DNA of 64,000 nt from Corticium candelabrum (GCF_963422355.1 NC_085105.1:5357651-5421650), one strand, 5' to 3'; shown: positions 1-52,413, counted from the stretch's first letter. Numbers and translations: made by a program. The notes: a model not told the origin generated them from the sequence alone.

Positions 1-32
1 ATGTTTTGTAGCTGTCTTTCATTGGTCTTTAG

Positions 33-40653
<40,621 letters not shown>

Positions 40654-40875
40654 TGCTGTCATTTATGGATCACGTATGTGTAGTTTCTGTGTTATGTGTA
40701 GCTGTGGGAAGTCGTGGAATTAGGTAAAATCAAATGTTCCAGATATATTAGAGTTCGGCAATACATACCGTCAGGCACTTATTCCTTTAGTTGCTTGACA
40801 TCTGCACTTGCAGTAGTTTTGTGCTAACTGGTTGATTGCTTATTATTAATTATTATGTAAGATTTGTATCGTTAT

Positions 40876-41212
40876 AGCCCTCAATAATGGGCAAGTGGGG
40901 TCTTTATCCCCATCTGGGCGCTCACCAACCCGACAGGTGAGCCCAGAAGAGTACATGTTTCTGTGTAGTGCACACGGCGAGCAATGACTAGGCAATCGAT
41001 ATAGATTGCAGGCATTACGGTGACCGCGAACTCGGTTTAGCGCGCCTACTGGATATCAATGACCCCAGGAAAGCGCTGAAACGAGTCGTAGTCTCATGGG
41101 CAAAGCTAGAGAAATGAGAAAGAAAGACAGACAAGTTTCATAATTTACTGTCGTCACTGGGATTTGAACCCCCAAACCGTGGAGTGGTATAACCATCGCT
41201 AATCACTAAGGA
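40876..41212 (-). mobile_element. tRNA-derived SINE (copy a)
   Basis: Minus strand: a tRNA-like head (41212-41155) with B-box GGGTTCAAATCCC, then a body of about 270 bp ending with GGTTGGTGAGCGCCCAG and CCCACTTGCCC. It belongs to the body type with GTGAGCCCAG on the plus strand. It lies just past the FAN1 stop. Confidence 0.8.
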
Positions 41213-41583
41213 CCCTCAACTGGGCGCCCACCAACCCTGCAGGTAAGTCCCAGAGAGATGGTACATATTTTCGTGTAATCCATATGGTGCTAGTAACTGA
41301 CATATCGATTATGTGCTTGCGCTACGGGGATTTCGCCAGCCCTGACAGTACACCCAGTGGATATCAATGACTACCAGGAAGCTCATTGCCAACGATCCCA
41401 CGCCAGATCACAGAAACTCCCCATTGACGGAAACAAGTCTACTCTCACAGACATAGCCGAATAGACAGCAAGAAAGGACCAACAGGCTCGTTCATTATAT
41501 TGCTGTCACCACCGAGGATTGAACCCAGGCCATATCATGGTCAGAGAACCAGTAGTCTAATCACGTATGTCGTCACATTCTCT
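41213..41583 (-). mobile_element. tRNA-derived SINE (copy b)
   Basis: Same layout: B-box GGGTTCAATCC at about 41525, and a body starting CTCAACTGGGCGCCCACC on the plus strand. The body type has TAAGTCCCAG. It abuts copies a and c head to tail. Confidence 0.8.
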
Positions 41584-41965
41584 AGGTAGGGTAGGCGGGT
41601 TCTTTACCCTCAACTGGGCGCCCACCAACCCGGCAGGTAAGTCCCAGGGAGGTACTACATGTTTTCTTGTAATCCATATGGCGCTAGTAACTGGATCTTT
41701 TTATCGATTATTGATTGCGTGAGCTAGGAGGAATTCGCCAGCTAGAACAGCACGCCCAGTAGATATCAATGACTACATTGCCAAGATCCCCACGCCAGAT
41801 CACAGAAACTCCCCATCAACGTAAACAAGTCTACTCTCAGACATAAATAGACGGTGAGAAAGAACCAACAGACTCGTTTCGTTATTCTACTGCTCTCGCC
41901 GCAATCCAGGCCATCATAGTCTGAGAACCAGAACCCTAACCACTACTAGGCTAGAGTGGCTTATT
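41584..41965 (-). mobile_element. tRNA-derived SINE (copy c)
   Basis: Closely similar to copy b (CTCAACTGGGCGCCCACC body). The head is decayed: its B-box has lost bases. Confidence 0.78.
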
Positions 41966-42154
41966 GTTATTACTAGTAATTGAAGCTGTGTTTACACCGT
42001 CGCTTCCACAGCTATGAGCCCTCAAAGTCCTGAACACCACGTAGTCGCGAAGAATTACAAATCTACACGCTATTTTCTTCTAGACGTGTTACCTGTAAAA
42101 TATGTCTAAAATCGTACATAGCGAAAGCCGTTTCGCATAACCGCAAAGTCCTAA
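41966..42154 (+). repeat. Tandem-array unit, left fragment
   Basis: Starts TAGTAATTGAAGCTGTGTTT and carries CAGCTATGAGCC. The same unit resumes at 49321 after gypsy element 2, matching an uninterrupted unit near 50535-50760. Confidence 0.85.
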
Positions 42155-42273
42155 TGTAATGTAGTAATATAATAGTTTTACGTCTTAGCGCACGTTAGCA
42201 TATCAGTGGTTATATAACACATCGCTTACTTAGAATATATCAGTCTTTTTACCTGCAATCGCCATGTAGCACA
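42155..42273 (+). repeat. 5' LTR of gypsy element 2
   Basis: Starts TGTAATGTAGTAATA and ends GTAGCACA. Almost identical to the pieces of the 3' LTR. Confidence 0.9.
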
Positions 42274-42298
42274 TTGGTGACAGGAGTGGGATTTTAGA

Positions 42299-43015
42299 AT
42301 GCAACGTGATGCGCCTCAGGTTTTCGATGGAACTGGAAATTCACTTTCCTTTCTAGACCGTATTACTGTCTGGACAGCACTCAAGGGTTTTGAGGGAGAA
42401 AAGAAGGCACTCGCCCTAGCATCCCGATTAGAAGGGGCGGCCTTTGAAAACTATCGACGTCTGGACAGTGAGGAAAAGCAAGATTTTGATGTTATCGTGG
42501 TTTCACTAAAGAGGGAGTTCCTCAGTGGGGCAATAGATAGGCGGCTCGCGGTGGAGGAGTTGCGTGGCAGAAAATGGAAACAGTTTGAAGAACCTCTAGC
42601 GGCGTTCGCGCACGACATTGACAGGTTAGTACGGCTAGCGTATCCGGGGTTTGATAGTGGGTCCGCGATTACTTTGGCCAGAGACGCCTTTCTAGATGGT
42701 CTACCAAGAGAATTCCAAATTCTGTTGAGAAGAGACAAGACTACTAACGCTAAAGTTGTCAAAGAATTAGCTGAGGAAGTCAACCAACTTCGATTAGCCG
42801 GAATTCCCTCAGTCAGACCGGCACCGGCAAATGCAAGTCCAGTCAATCAAAACGGTTCACCGGCTTCAGCAGTCAATCAAGTTTCCGGATGTGACATGGA
42901 AATCTACAACGATATGTCATCTACTCGTCAGACAGTTACCGCTTTTGGCAACGACAGTTTAGACACCCAAGCGACAGTGCAGTCGATGCGTGGTAGCAGT
43001 CGCGGTCGGATGTGA
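42299..43015 (+). pseudogene. Gypsy element 2 gag (capsid region)
   Basis: 238 codons from the first ATG after the LTR. Helical and acidic, with LDRITVWTALKGFEGEKKAL at the start, LREFL-type capsid motifs (VVSLKREFLSG), and NQLRLAGIPS near the end. It runs into TGA just before the zinc knuckles. In related elements gag continues through the knuckles, so the stop is probably a lesion. Confidence 0.82.
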
Positions 43016-43051
43016 ACACCTATAAGGAAGTATCAGCAACCTTGAGACCCG

Positions 43052-43974
43052 ATGCTTGGTAAGAGATGTTATATTTGTGGTGATATTGAACACCTCCGGT
43101 CTAGTTGTCCTCATTTTCACGATTGTCATCGATGTTTGAGACCGGGGCATGTTGCCCGAAACTGCACTGCTGCATCTCCTGCATCAAAGAGAGGAGGTCA
43201 GATCACTAATTTAGCCACGGCTCTTCACGGTCTAATTATGGTTACCCCTAATATTGACCAGCAACCTCTTTCTTTTTTGGTGGATACAGGAGCAGACATC
43301 AGCTTGATACCACTTGATGTTGTTCAGATGAACCACATGACAGTTAGAAGGAATATTGTTCGACAACCAATAATGGTACTACCTTACAGTGTGAGGGAAC
43401 TGTAGTTACGTCGTTTCAGTTGGGATCTCAAAAGGCATACAGTTCATTTCACGTTGTGCAAGGAATCGACTGTGGGGTTTTGGGCACTGATGTTCTGTCG
43501 ACCCTTGAGGTCCAGATAGATGTCGCTAATAGAAAGTTGTTCTTGAAAGGGGAAGAAGTGACAACATTCCAACCAGTCAAATCAGAACCGACAAGGTCTG
43601 AAGTGCATTTATTGAAGTTTGGTCGGGTGTATTCACCAAGCAGTGTACTAGTCGGGCCTGGGCAAGAAACCACCATTTGGGAAAATATACACTCCAATGT
43701 TACTAGTGAATGGACAGGAATCATGGAAGTAGTGGATGAGTTATCTGATCGTTCAGGACTTTTGGGATGTGCTACCTATTGTGTTGGAGGAAAAGGGAGA
43801 GCTGTTCCGGTGAGAGTTATGAATGTCTGCACAGAACCTGTAGTAATACATAAAGGACAGAGTTTGGCGGAATTTACTGAAGCGACTGCGTTGGATGGGG
43901 TGGATCGAAGACCAGTTGGAAAGAGTACCGATATTTACAACCCAATGGTTGACATAGATCGGGTGAGTCATTGA
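43052..43974 (+). pseudogene. Gypsy element 2 zinc knuckles and aspartic protease
   Basis: Two knuckles, CYICGDIEHLRSSC (CX2CX4HX4C) and CHRCLRPGHVARNC (CX2CX4HX4C), are followed by the protease active site LVDTGADISLIPLD, then a stop at 43403 and a second frame (43420-43974) with GIDCGVLGTDVLS, the conserved second protease loop. Confidence 0.88.
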
Positions 43975-45320
43975 GCTCTGATGAGAAACAACAATTGGAG
44001 AATCTTCTAAAACGTCATCGGGACGTGTTCACTTATCCAGGCAATGAAGGGTATTCAGTGGATGTTGAACATACGATTCCGCTTACTACCAAAACTCCAA
44101 TAGCTTGCCGCCCTCGACGTCTACGTACAAGATGGAAAGCTGAGGTTGAAGATGAGGTGAGACGATTACGGCGAGATGGGATAATTCGACCATCTACTTC
44201 TGGATATGCGGCACCTATATGTCCAGTTAGAAAGAGTGATGGGAGTCTTCGTTTATGCGTAGACTACAGACAGTTAATTAATTAAATGGTAAAACTAAAG
44301 ACACAGCAATACCAACTGGAAATCTTCAAGAGGTGATTGAGTCACTATCAGGAGCAAAATTTTTTAGCATCTTGGACTTGGCAAGAGGATGTTTTCAAGT
44401 GCCAATCGTGGAAAAGGATAAGGAAAAGACAACGTTCCGGACACCAGGTTTGTATGAATTCAACAGAATGCCCTTTGGGTTGAAGGGAGCTCCAGCAACG
44501 TTTTGTCGAATGATGTCACTAGTTCTGGGACGCTTAACACCTATTCAGCTAGTCCTCTATATGGATGATCTCTGCATAGTTTCAGATACATTTCAGTTAC
44601 ATTTGGATCGGTTGGAACAAGCATTTACAGCTCTTCATAAACACGGACTTCGACTTAATGCACAGAAATGTCAATTTGTTACAACTCAGGCAATATTCTG
44701 TGGATTTCGTATTAGTGCAGAAGGAATTAATCCTGATCTAGAAAAGGTTGCTGCTATTGAAAGAATACCTACACTCACTACTGTCAAGGAGGTGAGGGTT
44801 TTCTTGGGCATCACTGGTTTTATCGTCGATTTATTCCACGGTATGCTACAATTGCAGCACCTTTGACATCTATGTTAGCTGGAGAACAGAAATTTCAGTG
44901 GTCAACTCATTGTCAAGATGCATTTAATACTTTGAAGCGAAAACTGTCTTCAGCACCGATCTTGACTCATCCTGTGGCAAATAAACCATTTGTTTTGACT
45001 ACAGATGCATCAACTGTAGGGATTGGTGCAGAACTGGCACAAGTAAGTTCAGAAGGACTACGGCCGATTGCATGTTTTAGTAGAGTTTTGTCTAAGACAG
45101 AGAGATGATACTCTACATATGATAGAGAATTTCTTGCAGTCGTTATGGCAACTCGTCACTTTCGACACCATTTGCTTGGAACAAAATTTTTGCTGCGGAC
45201 TGATCATTTTCCACTCCAATATTTATCTACTGCCAAAGACCCGTGAGGCCGTCGTGCCAGATGGATAGCGGAATTACAAGAATACTGTTTCACTACTGAA
45301 TACGTAAAAGGAGATCAAAA
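43971..45320 (+). pseudogene. Gypsy element 2 reverse transcriptase and RNase H
   Basis: RT pieces: [29 protein letters not shown] (stop after it), FSILDLARGCFQVPI, FNRMPFGLKGAPATFCR and the active site VLYMDDLCIVS, which has the YMDD box. RNase H follows with FVLTTDASTVGIGAEL and, past another stop, KGDQNRVADALSRL. Three or four lesions. Confidence 0.92.
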
Positions 45321-47026
45321 TAGAGTGGCGGATGCTCTCAGTCGCCTTGGATTTGGTAATGACGAAGAACAGTTTACTCAGGAAGACAATATAACAAGCC
45401 CCGCGTCATTGTTTTCGCCTCAAGGAAGCTCGCCAACAGTTTATGTTGAGCGATTGCTGGACGACAAACACTTTCAAGGACTTCCAGAGGAGAGATCGTG
45501 TGCTATCAGCGACATCTAGCCATGTTAGTGGAGATACATCGAAGCAATTGAGTTTGGATCATCCAGAACAACTACAAGTACAACGTTTACTACGGTGGAA
45601 GTTAATGCTATCTAAAGATGGAATATTACATAGAACATCATCTCAAGGGCATTCGCAGATTGTCGTACCTATTGCTCTGATACCTGAAGTACTTTGGCTG
45701 GCGCATGATAATGCCTTCTCAGGACATCAGGGTGTCAAGAAGACATTGACTCGGACATTGAATCGATTTTGGTGGAGCACTGTAAACAGAGATGTAATGG
45801 ATTACACCAAATCTTGTCATACATATGGGGAAAGGATGCCACCACATCAAAGAGCGCGAGCTCCGTTGAAAGAACGCCCTATAGCAGAGAAACCGTTTGA
45901 GAGAGTCGAAATAGACATTAAAGGATCGTTACCTCGAACCGACAAGGGACTGCAATTATCTTAGTTAGTCAGGATGCATTTTCCAAATATATGGAATTGT
46001 GCCCATTGCAACGGCAGACAACAAAAGAAGTAAGTTGCAAGATTCAAGAATGGATTGGTAGATATGGACTGCCAGAAGTAGTTCATTCCGACAATGGAAC
46101 ATGTTTCACAAGTCAAGCTTTTGAGCAATTTTTGTAGTCAACATGGAATACGACATACTAAGTCAACGGCATATCACTCCCAAGCAAATGGTGCGGTAGA
46201 ACGTTTCAATAGGACATTGGGAGAAATGCTAGCAAAGGTGATAGATTCTAACCATACAACATGGCAAAACCATTTGACACAAGTCCAACTGGCCTATAAT
46301 ACGTCGTACCATGAGTCGATTGGAGACATTCCATATAGAGTTATTTTCAAAGAGATGCCTAGAACGTTGTTACAAGCTGCAGCAGATTCTGTGTGCAGGG
46401 TAACAGAACACAAGACGACATCACCAATGGCTTATGTAAAGTACAGTTTGACATCTGTTCCTGACATGTACCAAAAGGTAAAGAAAAACTACAGTCATAG
46501 GTCAAATAAAAGACAGAGACAGTACAACAAATCAAAGTTGCACTTCACCCCATACAGTGTTGGAGATCTAGTGTGGATTACACGTCCTAGTGGAGGGAAA
46601 CAAGTATCTCGTTCTTTCTGTCCACGATGGACGGGACCTTATAAAGTTGTTAAAAAGATATCCGACATAGTATACAAGGTTCGTCGACCATATGGGAGGA
46701 AGGATGTGACTCTCCATCATGATAGAATAAAACCAAATGTACAACGTAACTTGCGTTTTAAAGATATTAGAACAGATGTAAACCAACAGAGGGATCTTTT
46801 GGATACTAAAACAAATGTAAACCAACAGAGAGAGATTCTCTCAGATATTTCTACAGACTCTGAGGATAATCCGGAAGAGTTACCTGATCCCGTTGAATCA
46901 GATTCTAACTCAAGTACTGAAGCTCCTCAAGTACTTAGAAGATCTCAACGTCAAAGATCTCGCCCACAATATCTGAATGATTATATTGTAGACTCGGACT
47001 TTAGCCCTTCGTCTGAGGGGGAGTGA
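45321..47026 (+). pseudogene. Gypsy element 2 integrase
   Basis: The frame 45443-45964 has the zinc-binding HDNAFSGHQGVKKTL and DYTKSCHTYGER. The next frames hold VHSDNGTCFTSQAF (D of the core) and SQANGAVERFNRTLGEML (E). The 310-aa frame 46094-47026 ends with a C-terminal SH3-like part (GDLVWITRPSGGKQ, WTGPYKVVKKISDIVYKV) and an acidic tail. One frameshift in the core. Confidence 0.92.
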
Positions 47027-47045
47027 TGTAATGTACGTAGTAATA

Positions 47046-48448
47046 AAATAATAATGGGTGCTCATTGCATTCCCACCTGTGCGAGCGAGCACGTACTATA
47101 CAGCTGCAGAGTAAAATTTTAAAACAGCGTCTAGAATACGTTGTTCAATACACTAGCGGTATGTAGTAAAAGATCAAGAAAGAGAGCTGCTGCTAGATAC
47201 CGTAGTAACTTGCAGACGCATTGATTCGGGCAGCATTTACATAGTCAAAGCGGCAAAAGCAAAACACGACTGTTGCATCTCTAGGTGTGTCTATTACTTC
47301 ACACATCGATCGCAATGAAAGCTCATTCTAGATAATCGCGATCAACACAACTCGATACTCACTCACGTACACATCTCACAACTGTCGAAAGCTCCTCAAA
47401 ACTGATCACTCTCTAGATAATTAATGTGTGAAGTACCATGAGTCTAACTTGAGCAATATTTCACTCAGCTAGATTTAGACGTCCTCTATGGAGCGACACC
47501 CGGCAAGCGAAGTATTTCAATGCAATTTCAGTCACAATACAGCGGCCGCGGCTAGCGAGATGGCATCGGCCAGGTGCACAGGTAGATTAGCTACATACTG
47601 CTGAATGCACTCGATGGACAGCAAATCAGTTTTGTTCGAAACAGCTTCGTACAATTAATAAACCCTTTACTGTCGCAAGTGACTTGTTTTCTTCAAATTT
47701 CTTTGAACTGTGTACTTTGCGCGCTTTCTTCAGTCAATAGTGTCTAGCGATGACGTCACATGAAGTGTCACAGTTAGCTACGTAAATCAATAGTCAAGCT
47801 AACGGAGAAGCGCCTAACCAACGGTGTAGACGTGTAAACTACTGTTCCTTCAATTCGCTCGTGGAGTGGCTAGTTAGGAGTGGTGCGCAACGCACAGTAA
47901 AACGCGCATGCCTAGCAGTAAGTGAGCAATGTTTCCATGGCGATATTAGCAGTTGTTAACTTTCATACATCTGCTAATTATTATTAGCAGCTAAGAACAG
48001 CATTAACTGTCACAAAAACAGCTAGTACAAGACGCCATATAAGTTAAAACGCTGCTTACGCCTAATTTAATCTTGTTGCCATAGCAATAATTACAGAGTG
48101 ACGTCACATAACGTGAAGTGTCAATTTTTGGCACCTATCGAGGAAAACAAACAATAATTGAAAATGATCGATTTGTAACAGCTGTCCCCTGGGTGTAGGG
48201 GTGGTGGAACGCAGTCACATAAGTGAGCATAGTTACCATAGAAACATCTCTAGTAATGACGTCACATGACGTAAACTATTGTATGTTTACCTTCTTCAAA
48301 ACTAGCAAAATACGATTCGAATTTATCCATTTCTAACGATTCCCCCGGTGGGTAGGTGTGGTGGCGCACGGACGGACGCACGGACGCACGGACGGACACT
48401 CAGAGTACCCCTTTGACGCATTAGAGAAAACTCGCTCGCTCGCAAAAG
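47046..48448. mobile_element. Unclassified non-coding insertion in the gypsy 3' LTR (1.4 kb)
   Basis: Flanked by TAATA (47041-47045 and 48449-48453). The outer parts hold inverted GTGCGAGCGAGCACGT / CTCGCTCGCTCGC motifs. The interior repeats a degenerate module with GACGTCACATGACGT-like and AGTGAGCA(A/T)...CCATGG motifs (about 47900, 48230), and a (GGACGGACGCAC) minisatellite near 48370-48400. No coding sequence. Confidence 0.65.
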
Positions 48449-48493
48449 TAATAGTTTTACGTCTTAGCGCACGTTAGCATATCATTGGTTATA

Positions 48494-49256
48494 CTAGTAA
48501 ATGCTCGGTTAGCATTGTGTTTGGCGAGCGATGGTGTTCTGTCTTTACCTATTGAGTGATAATTCGTGTAACAATGGTTGCGTTACGTAGCAATAGTTTC
48601 TGTCAAACAAACGCGGGAACTAAGGAAACAGACTTTCAGTTGCTCTTCTATAGAGCGTTTTCACGTGACGTCACAATGCCGAAAGTCGCCATTTTGGTGT
48701 CCAACTACGCATGCTGAGATCGAACTGGTGCCGTTTTCTGCCGGTTGTTGTAGTACTATCGGCATTCTGTGAAAGTTGTTGGATGTTCCAGCAGATCGGG
48801 GCGCGATAAAGACGTGTCTTTCTTTCGAATACCTGTCGTTGTAGGAGGAACAAGCAGCGCTAGAAGAGACGGCCAAATAGCAGCGATTTCGCGAGAAGAC
48901 CTAAAAGAAACCAAGCTGGTAAATGGACGAACCTTTGTAGGCCCTTTAGTTCTGGCAGACCAGCTGATCTGTTTGATGAACTGATCCAGACTGCTACCAA
49001 CGCAGAATCAACGAGACGCGCAATTACAGACGCGCAAGAGAGGTTTGTTGTAGCAATTGCATTGTCAATCTTCTTCTTTTGGCTTTTGACAGATGACATA
49101 TCTAATTCTTTCACTGGTCTGCAAGGTTTGTCCTGAATATATTGGAATGCCGTCTCTCTTGTGTGCAAATTTTAGTCTAGACTTCAAAGAAAAACTAAAT
49201 ACAGCAACATGTGTGCAAGCTTCTCCAAGTCCAGCCATGCAAGTCCAAGTCCATGT
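48494..49256 (+). mobile_element. Insertion in the gypsy 3' LTR carrying a THAP-domain fragment
   Basis: Flanked by TTATA (48489-48493 and 49257-49261). It begins with unrelated sequence, then has the motif GCGTTTTCACGTGACGTCAC at about 48655, known from many invertebrate DNA transposons. No TIR was seen, so it is probably truncated. Confidence 0.6.
48769..48984 (+). pseudogene. THAP domain fragment (P-element-like transposase N-terminus)
   Basis: Encodes VVGCSSRSGRDKDVSFFRIP, the start of a THAP zinc finger (C-x-S-R-S-G-R-D form), then REDLKETKLVNGRTFVG. The rest of the C2CH finger is altered or missing. THAP DNA-binding domains occur at the start of P-element transposases, which fits the mobile context. 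Confidence 0.6.
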
Positions 49257-49320
49257 TTATATAACACATCGCTTACTTAGAATACATCAGTCTTTTTACC
49301 TGCAATCGCCGTGTAGCACA

Positions 49321-51740
49321 CTAAATAGTCTAATCGTCGAAGTAGAGTTATCGCATACGGGACATAAAATCACATGGTAGACGTAATGTTAGATTTCCGT
49401 ATAACAACGTAGAACCAAGAAAGCTAGCCTCGAACTTCCAGACCAGAGAGCGTGCGGAGCGCGGAACTCTAGTCTGGACCAAGTCCGTACTTAAATGATT
49501 TCGGAAATAGCCTTCTAAGCCAATCAGCTTTTTATAGCCGGAATGTCGGTTGTAAATTCTGATTGGTTTAGCAGTAATTGGTTATGCTAAGTGCACTAAC
49601 GCTGATTGCGCGCGTGTGAAACCGGCGTGGACGACTAAGTGCACGACAGAGCCGTGATGAAGACTCTGATGCACGCACACATCTTAGTTTTAGTTTCAGC
49701 TTCAGTTCTTCGATATTTTCAAGCTTGCGGTGACAGGACATGCACAGCAGCGTCGCTAGACTATCACCTTTGACAACTGGTCGAGCGGTAGTCTCGCCAG
49801 TCGAGCGGTTAGACTAGCTAGCGGTCTGCCAAAGAATCAAAGAGTCGTCGTTTCATACCGTCCACCAAAATATCGCCGCAAACACTGCAGACGTCTCTTC
49901 TTTGTTCGTGAGATTTCATGGCATTTACAAATGATATGTTGATCTAGGTAAAACGATCCTACGCGGTTAGACTACCATTTAGCATCGCTTGTGATAAATA
50001 CTTCCGAAATCGTTTTAGTATCGACTTGGTCCAGACTAGAGTTCGCGCGCTCTCTGGTCGGGAAATTCGAGGCTACAAGAAAGCGATCGATTTCGCATGA
50101 GTAGTTGCAGACCTGTAAGTTCTGTAGTTTACTTCTTACAAGATCTGGCAATCGCAAACATGAGTTACTCTGTTCTGGTAACAATACTCTCTCGTGAAAG
50201 TTTCGCGCCTACGATTAGCTGTTCGGTCAATGTGTCTGGTTGTCACTTACGTTAGAAAGGAAATACTGCTCCGTGATCGGACCACACAAAGGAGGCGTGG
50301 CACATTCCTGCAGCGTGACAGCCAGCCACAGAGTCCCCAGACCGGAAGTTGATTCAGCCCTAAACGTTTAGAGTACGCTACTCGCCAAGTGTCGTGACTT
50401 TTGCAAAGTCCCTTTTCTTAGAGGCTCATAGCTGAACTAGTAATTGAAGCTGTGTTTACGCCGTCGCTTCTACAGCTATGAGCCTTCAAGTCCAGTACGC
50501 TAGGAGGAGTAATTGTTGCGAAGAATTACGAATATACTAGTAATTGAAGCTGTATTTACACCATCGCTTCTACAGCTATGAGTCTTCAAAGTCCAGAACA
50601 CTACGTACGCTAGGAGGAGTAGTTGTCGGGAAAAATTACGAATATACACGCTATTTTCTTTCTAGACGTGCTACCTGTAAAATGTATTTAAAATCCTACA
50701 TAGCGACTGTCGTTTTGCGTGACCGCAAAGTCCGTAAATAGACTGTAGTCGTCGAAGTAGAGTCAACATATACGGGACATAAAATCTCTCATGGTTACGT
50801 AATGTTAGATTCCCGTATAAATATCGTAAAACCAAGAAAGCGATCGATTTCGAGTCAGCAGTTGTAGACAGGTGAGTTCTGTTGTTTATTTCCGACAAGT
50901 CCTAACAATCGCAAACATGAATTACACTGTTCTGGTAATAAAACTCTCTCAAGAAAGTTTCGCGTGTAGAATTAGCTGTTCGTTCATTGTCTTTGGTTGC
51001 CACGTACGACATAAAGGAATTAATGTTTCGTGATTGGGCCACACAAAGGAGGCGTGGCACATTCCTGTAGCGTGACAGACATAACCAGCCACATAGTCCC
51101 CAGACCTGAAGTCAGCCCTATACATTTAAAGTACGCTACTCGCCAAGTCTCGTGACTTTTACAAAGTCCCTTTCCTTAAAGGCTCATAGCTGAATAAGCT
51201 ATTTTCTTTCTAGATGTGCTACCTGTAAAATGTATCTAAAATCCTACATAGCGACTGTCGTTTCGCGTGACCGCAAAGTCCGTAAAATAGTCTGTAGTTG
51301 TCGAAGTAGAGTTGTCGTATACGGGACATAAAATCGCTCATAGTTACTTAATGTTAGATTCCCGTATAAATATCGTAAAACCAAGAAAGATCGATTTCGT
51401 GTCAGCAGCTGCAGACAGGTGAGTTCTGTTGTACAAGTTTTAGCAATCGCAAACATAAATTACACCGTTCTGGTAATAAAACTCTCTCATGAAAGTTTCT
51501 CGTATACGATTGGCTGTTCGTCCATTGTCTCTGGTTGCCACGTACGACATAAAGGAATTAATGCTTCGTGATCGTGCCACACTAACGAGGCGTGGCACAT
51601 TCCTGTAACGTGACAGGCATACACACATAGTCCCCAGACTGGAAGTCGGTTCAGCCCTAAACGTTTAGAGAGTACGCTACTCGCCAAGTCTTGTGACTTT
51701 TACAAAGTCCCTTTTCTTAGGGGCTCATAGCTGAATGAAT
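49321..51740 (+). repeat. Tandem array of 0.55-0.75-kb units
   Basis: Units restart at the motif TAGTAATTGAAGCTGT (about 50440, 50535), with a further shortened unit from about 51197. Each has CAGCTATGAGCC near its start and GGCTCATAGCTG at its end, so the unit has 12-bp inverted ends. Other landmarks repeat in each unit: ACGGGACATAAAATC, AACCAAGAAAG, GGAGGCGTGGCACATTCCTG. No ORF is conserved. Confidence 0.88.
49425..50075. mobile_element. Non-coding TAGCCTCG-type TIR element (copy 4)
   Basis: Ends TAGCCTCGAACTTCCAGACC and the mirror of its right end (GGTCGGGAAATTCGAGGCTA), with arms of about 80-100 bp, flanked by the exact 9-bp repeat CAAGAAAGC (49416-49424 and 50076-50084). It sits in the first full unit of the tandem array; the neighbouring units have the site uninterrupted. 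Confidence 0.93.
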
Positions 51741-51767
51741 TATTTGTCGTCATCACTCTCTCAGTAT

Positions 51768-52028
51768 AATAGGTGGGGTCTTTACCCTCAACTGGGCGCC
51801 CAACAACCCGGCAGGTAAGTTCCAGAGAAGGTACATGTTTCCGTGATCTGTAAGACGCTAGTAACTGGCATATCGATTATTGATTGCGTGCGCTACGGAG
51901 ATTTGGCCAGCACGCCCAGTAAATATCAGTGACTACTACGAAAGCACTGATCTTCATTGCCAGCGGTCCCCACGCCAGATCACAGAAACTCTTCTTCGAC
52001 GGCAACAAGCCTTCTCTCACAGACACAG
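51768..52028 (-). mobile_element. tRNA-derived SINE (copy d), body part
   Basis: Plus-strand landmarks CTCAACTGGGCGCCCAAC and TCACAGAAACTC match copies b and c. It breaks off after CTCACAGACACAGAG, and the missing end with the tRNA-like head lies at 58731-58862, beyond gypsy element 3. Confidence 0.85.
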
Positions 52029-52413
52029 AGCGTGTTGACACCGAACCTCATGATTACTTTGGCGTTAGTGCACTAACGCCACTCGTTCACACTGGTTGTC
52101 ATAGCGTGTTGTCATAGACCCGGAAACTCCGGGACCTTGGGTTGTGGCGCAAGCCTAGTCGAAACAGATAACAGCGAGGACGAGGCGCGGAAGAAGGCAG
52201 TCTTCCTGACGGTTATTGGAGAACACGCATAAACGGTGTATACGTGACCTCGTACACCCAGGCAAACCCACAGACAAAGGGTATGCGGAGCTCGTAGGCG
52301 TGGTGAAGAGACACTTCAAACCTCGGCCCATAGTCATCGCCGAACGCTTCAAGTGTCACAGAAGGACCCAGAAACAAGGATAATCAGTCAGAGTTCATAA
52401 CGGCTTTGAGAGG

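Larger units (their letters stand above)
42155..49320 (+). mobile_element. Ty3/gypsy LTR retrotransposon 2 with split 3' LTR
   Basis: The 5' LTR is 42155-42273 (119 bp). The internal region starts TTGGTGACAGGAGTGGG, which fits a primer-binding site. Coding runs gag, protease, reverse transcriptase, RNase H, integrase to 47026. The purine tract GAGGGGGAG precedes the 3' LTR, which is in three pieces (47027-47045, 48449-48493, 49257-49320). CTAA flanks both outer ends. It inserted into the tandem array. Only scattered stops and frameshifts, so it is younger than element 1. Confidence 0.9.

Noticed and set aside
42451..42846. 131-aa minus-strand frame opposite gypsy gag
   Set aside because: It is a shadow of the gag frame on the other strand.
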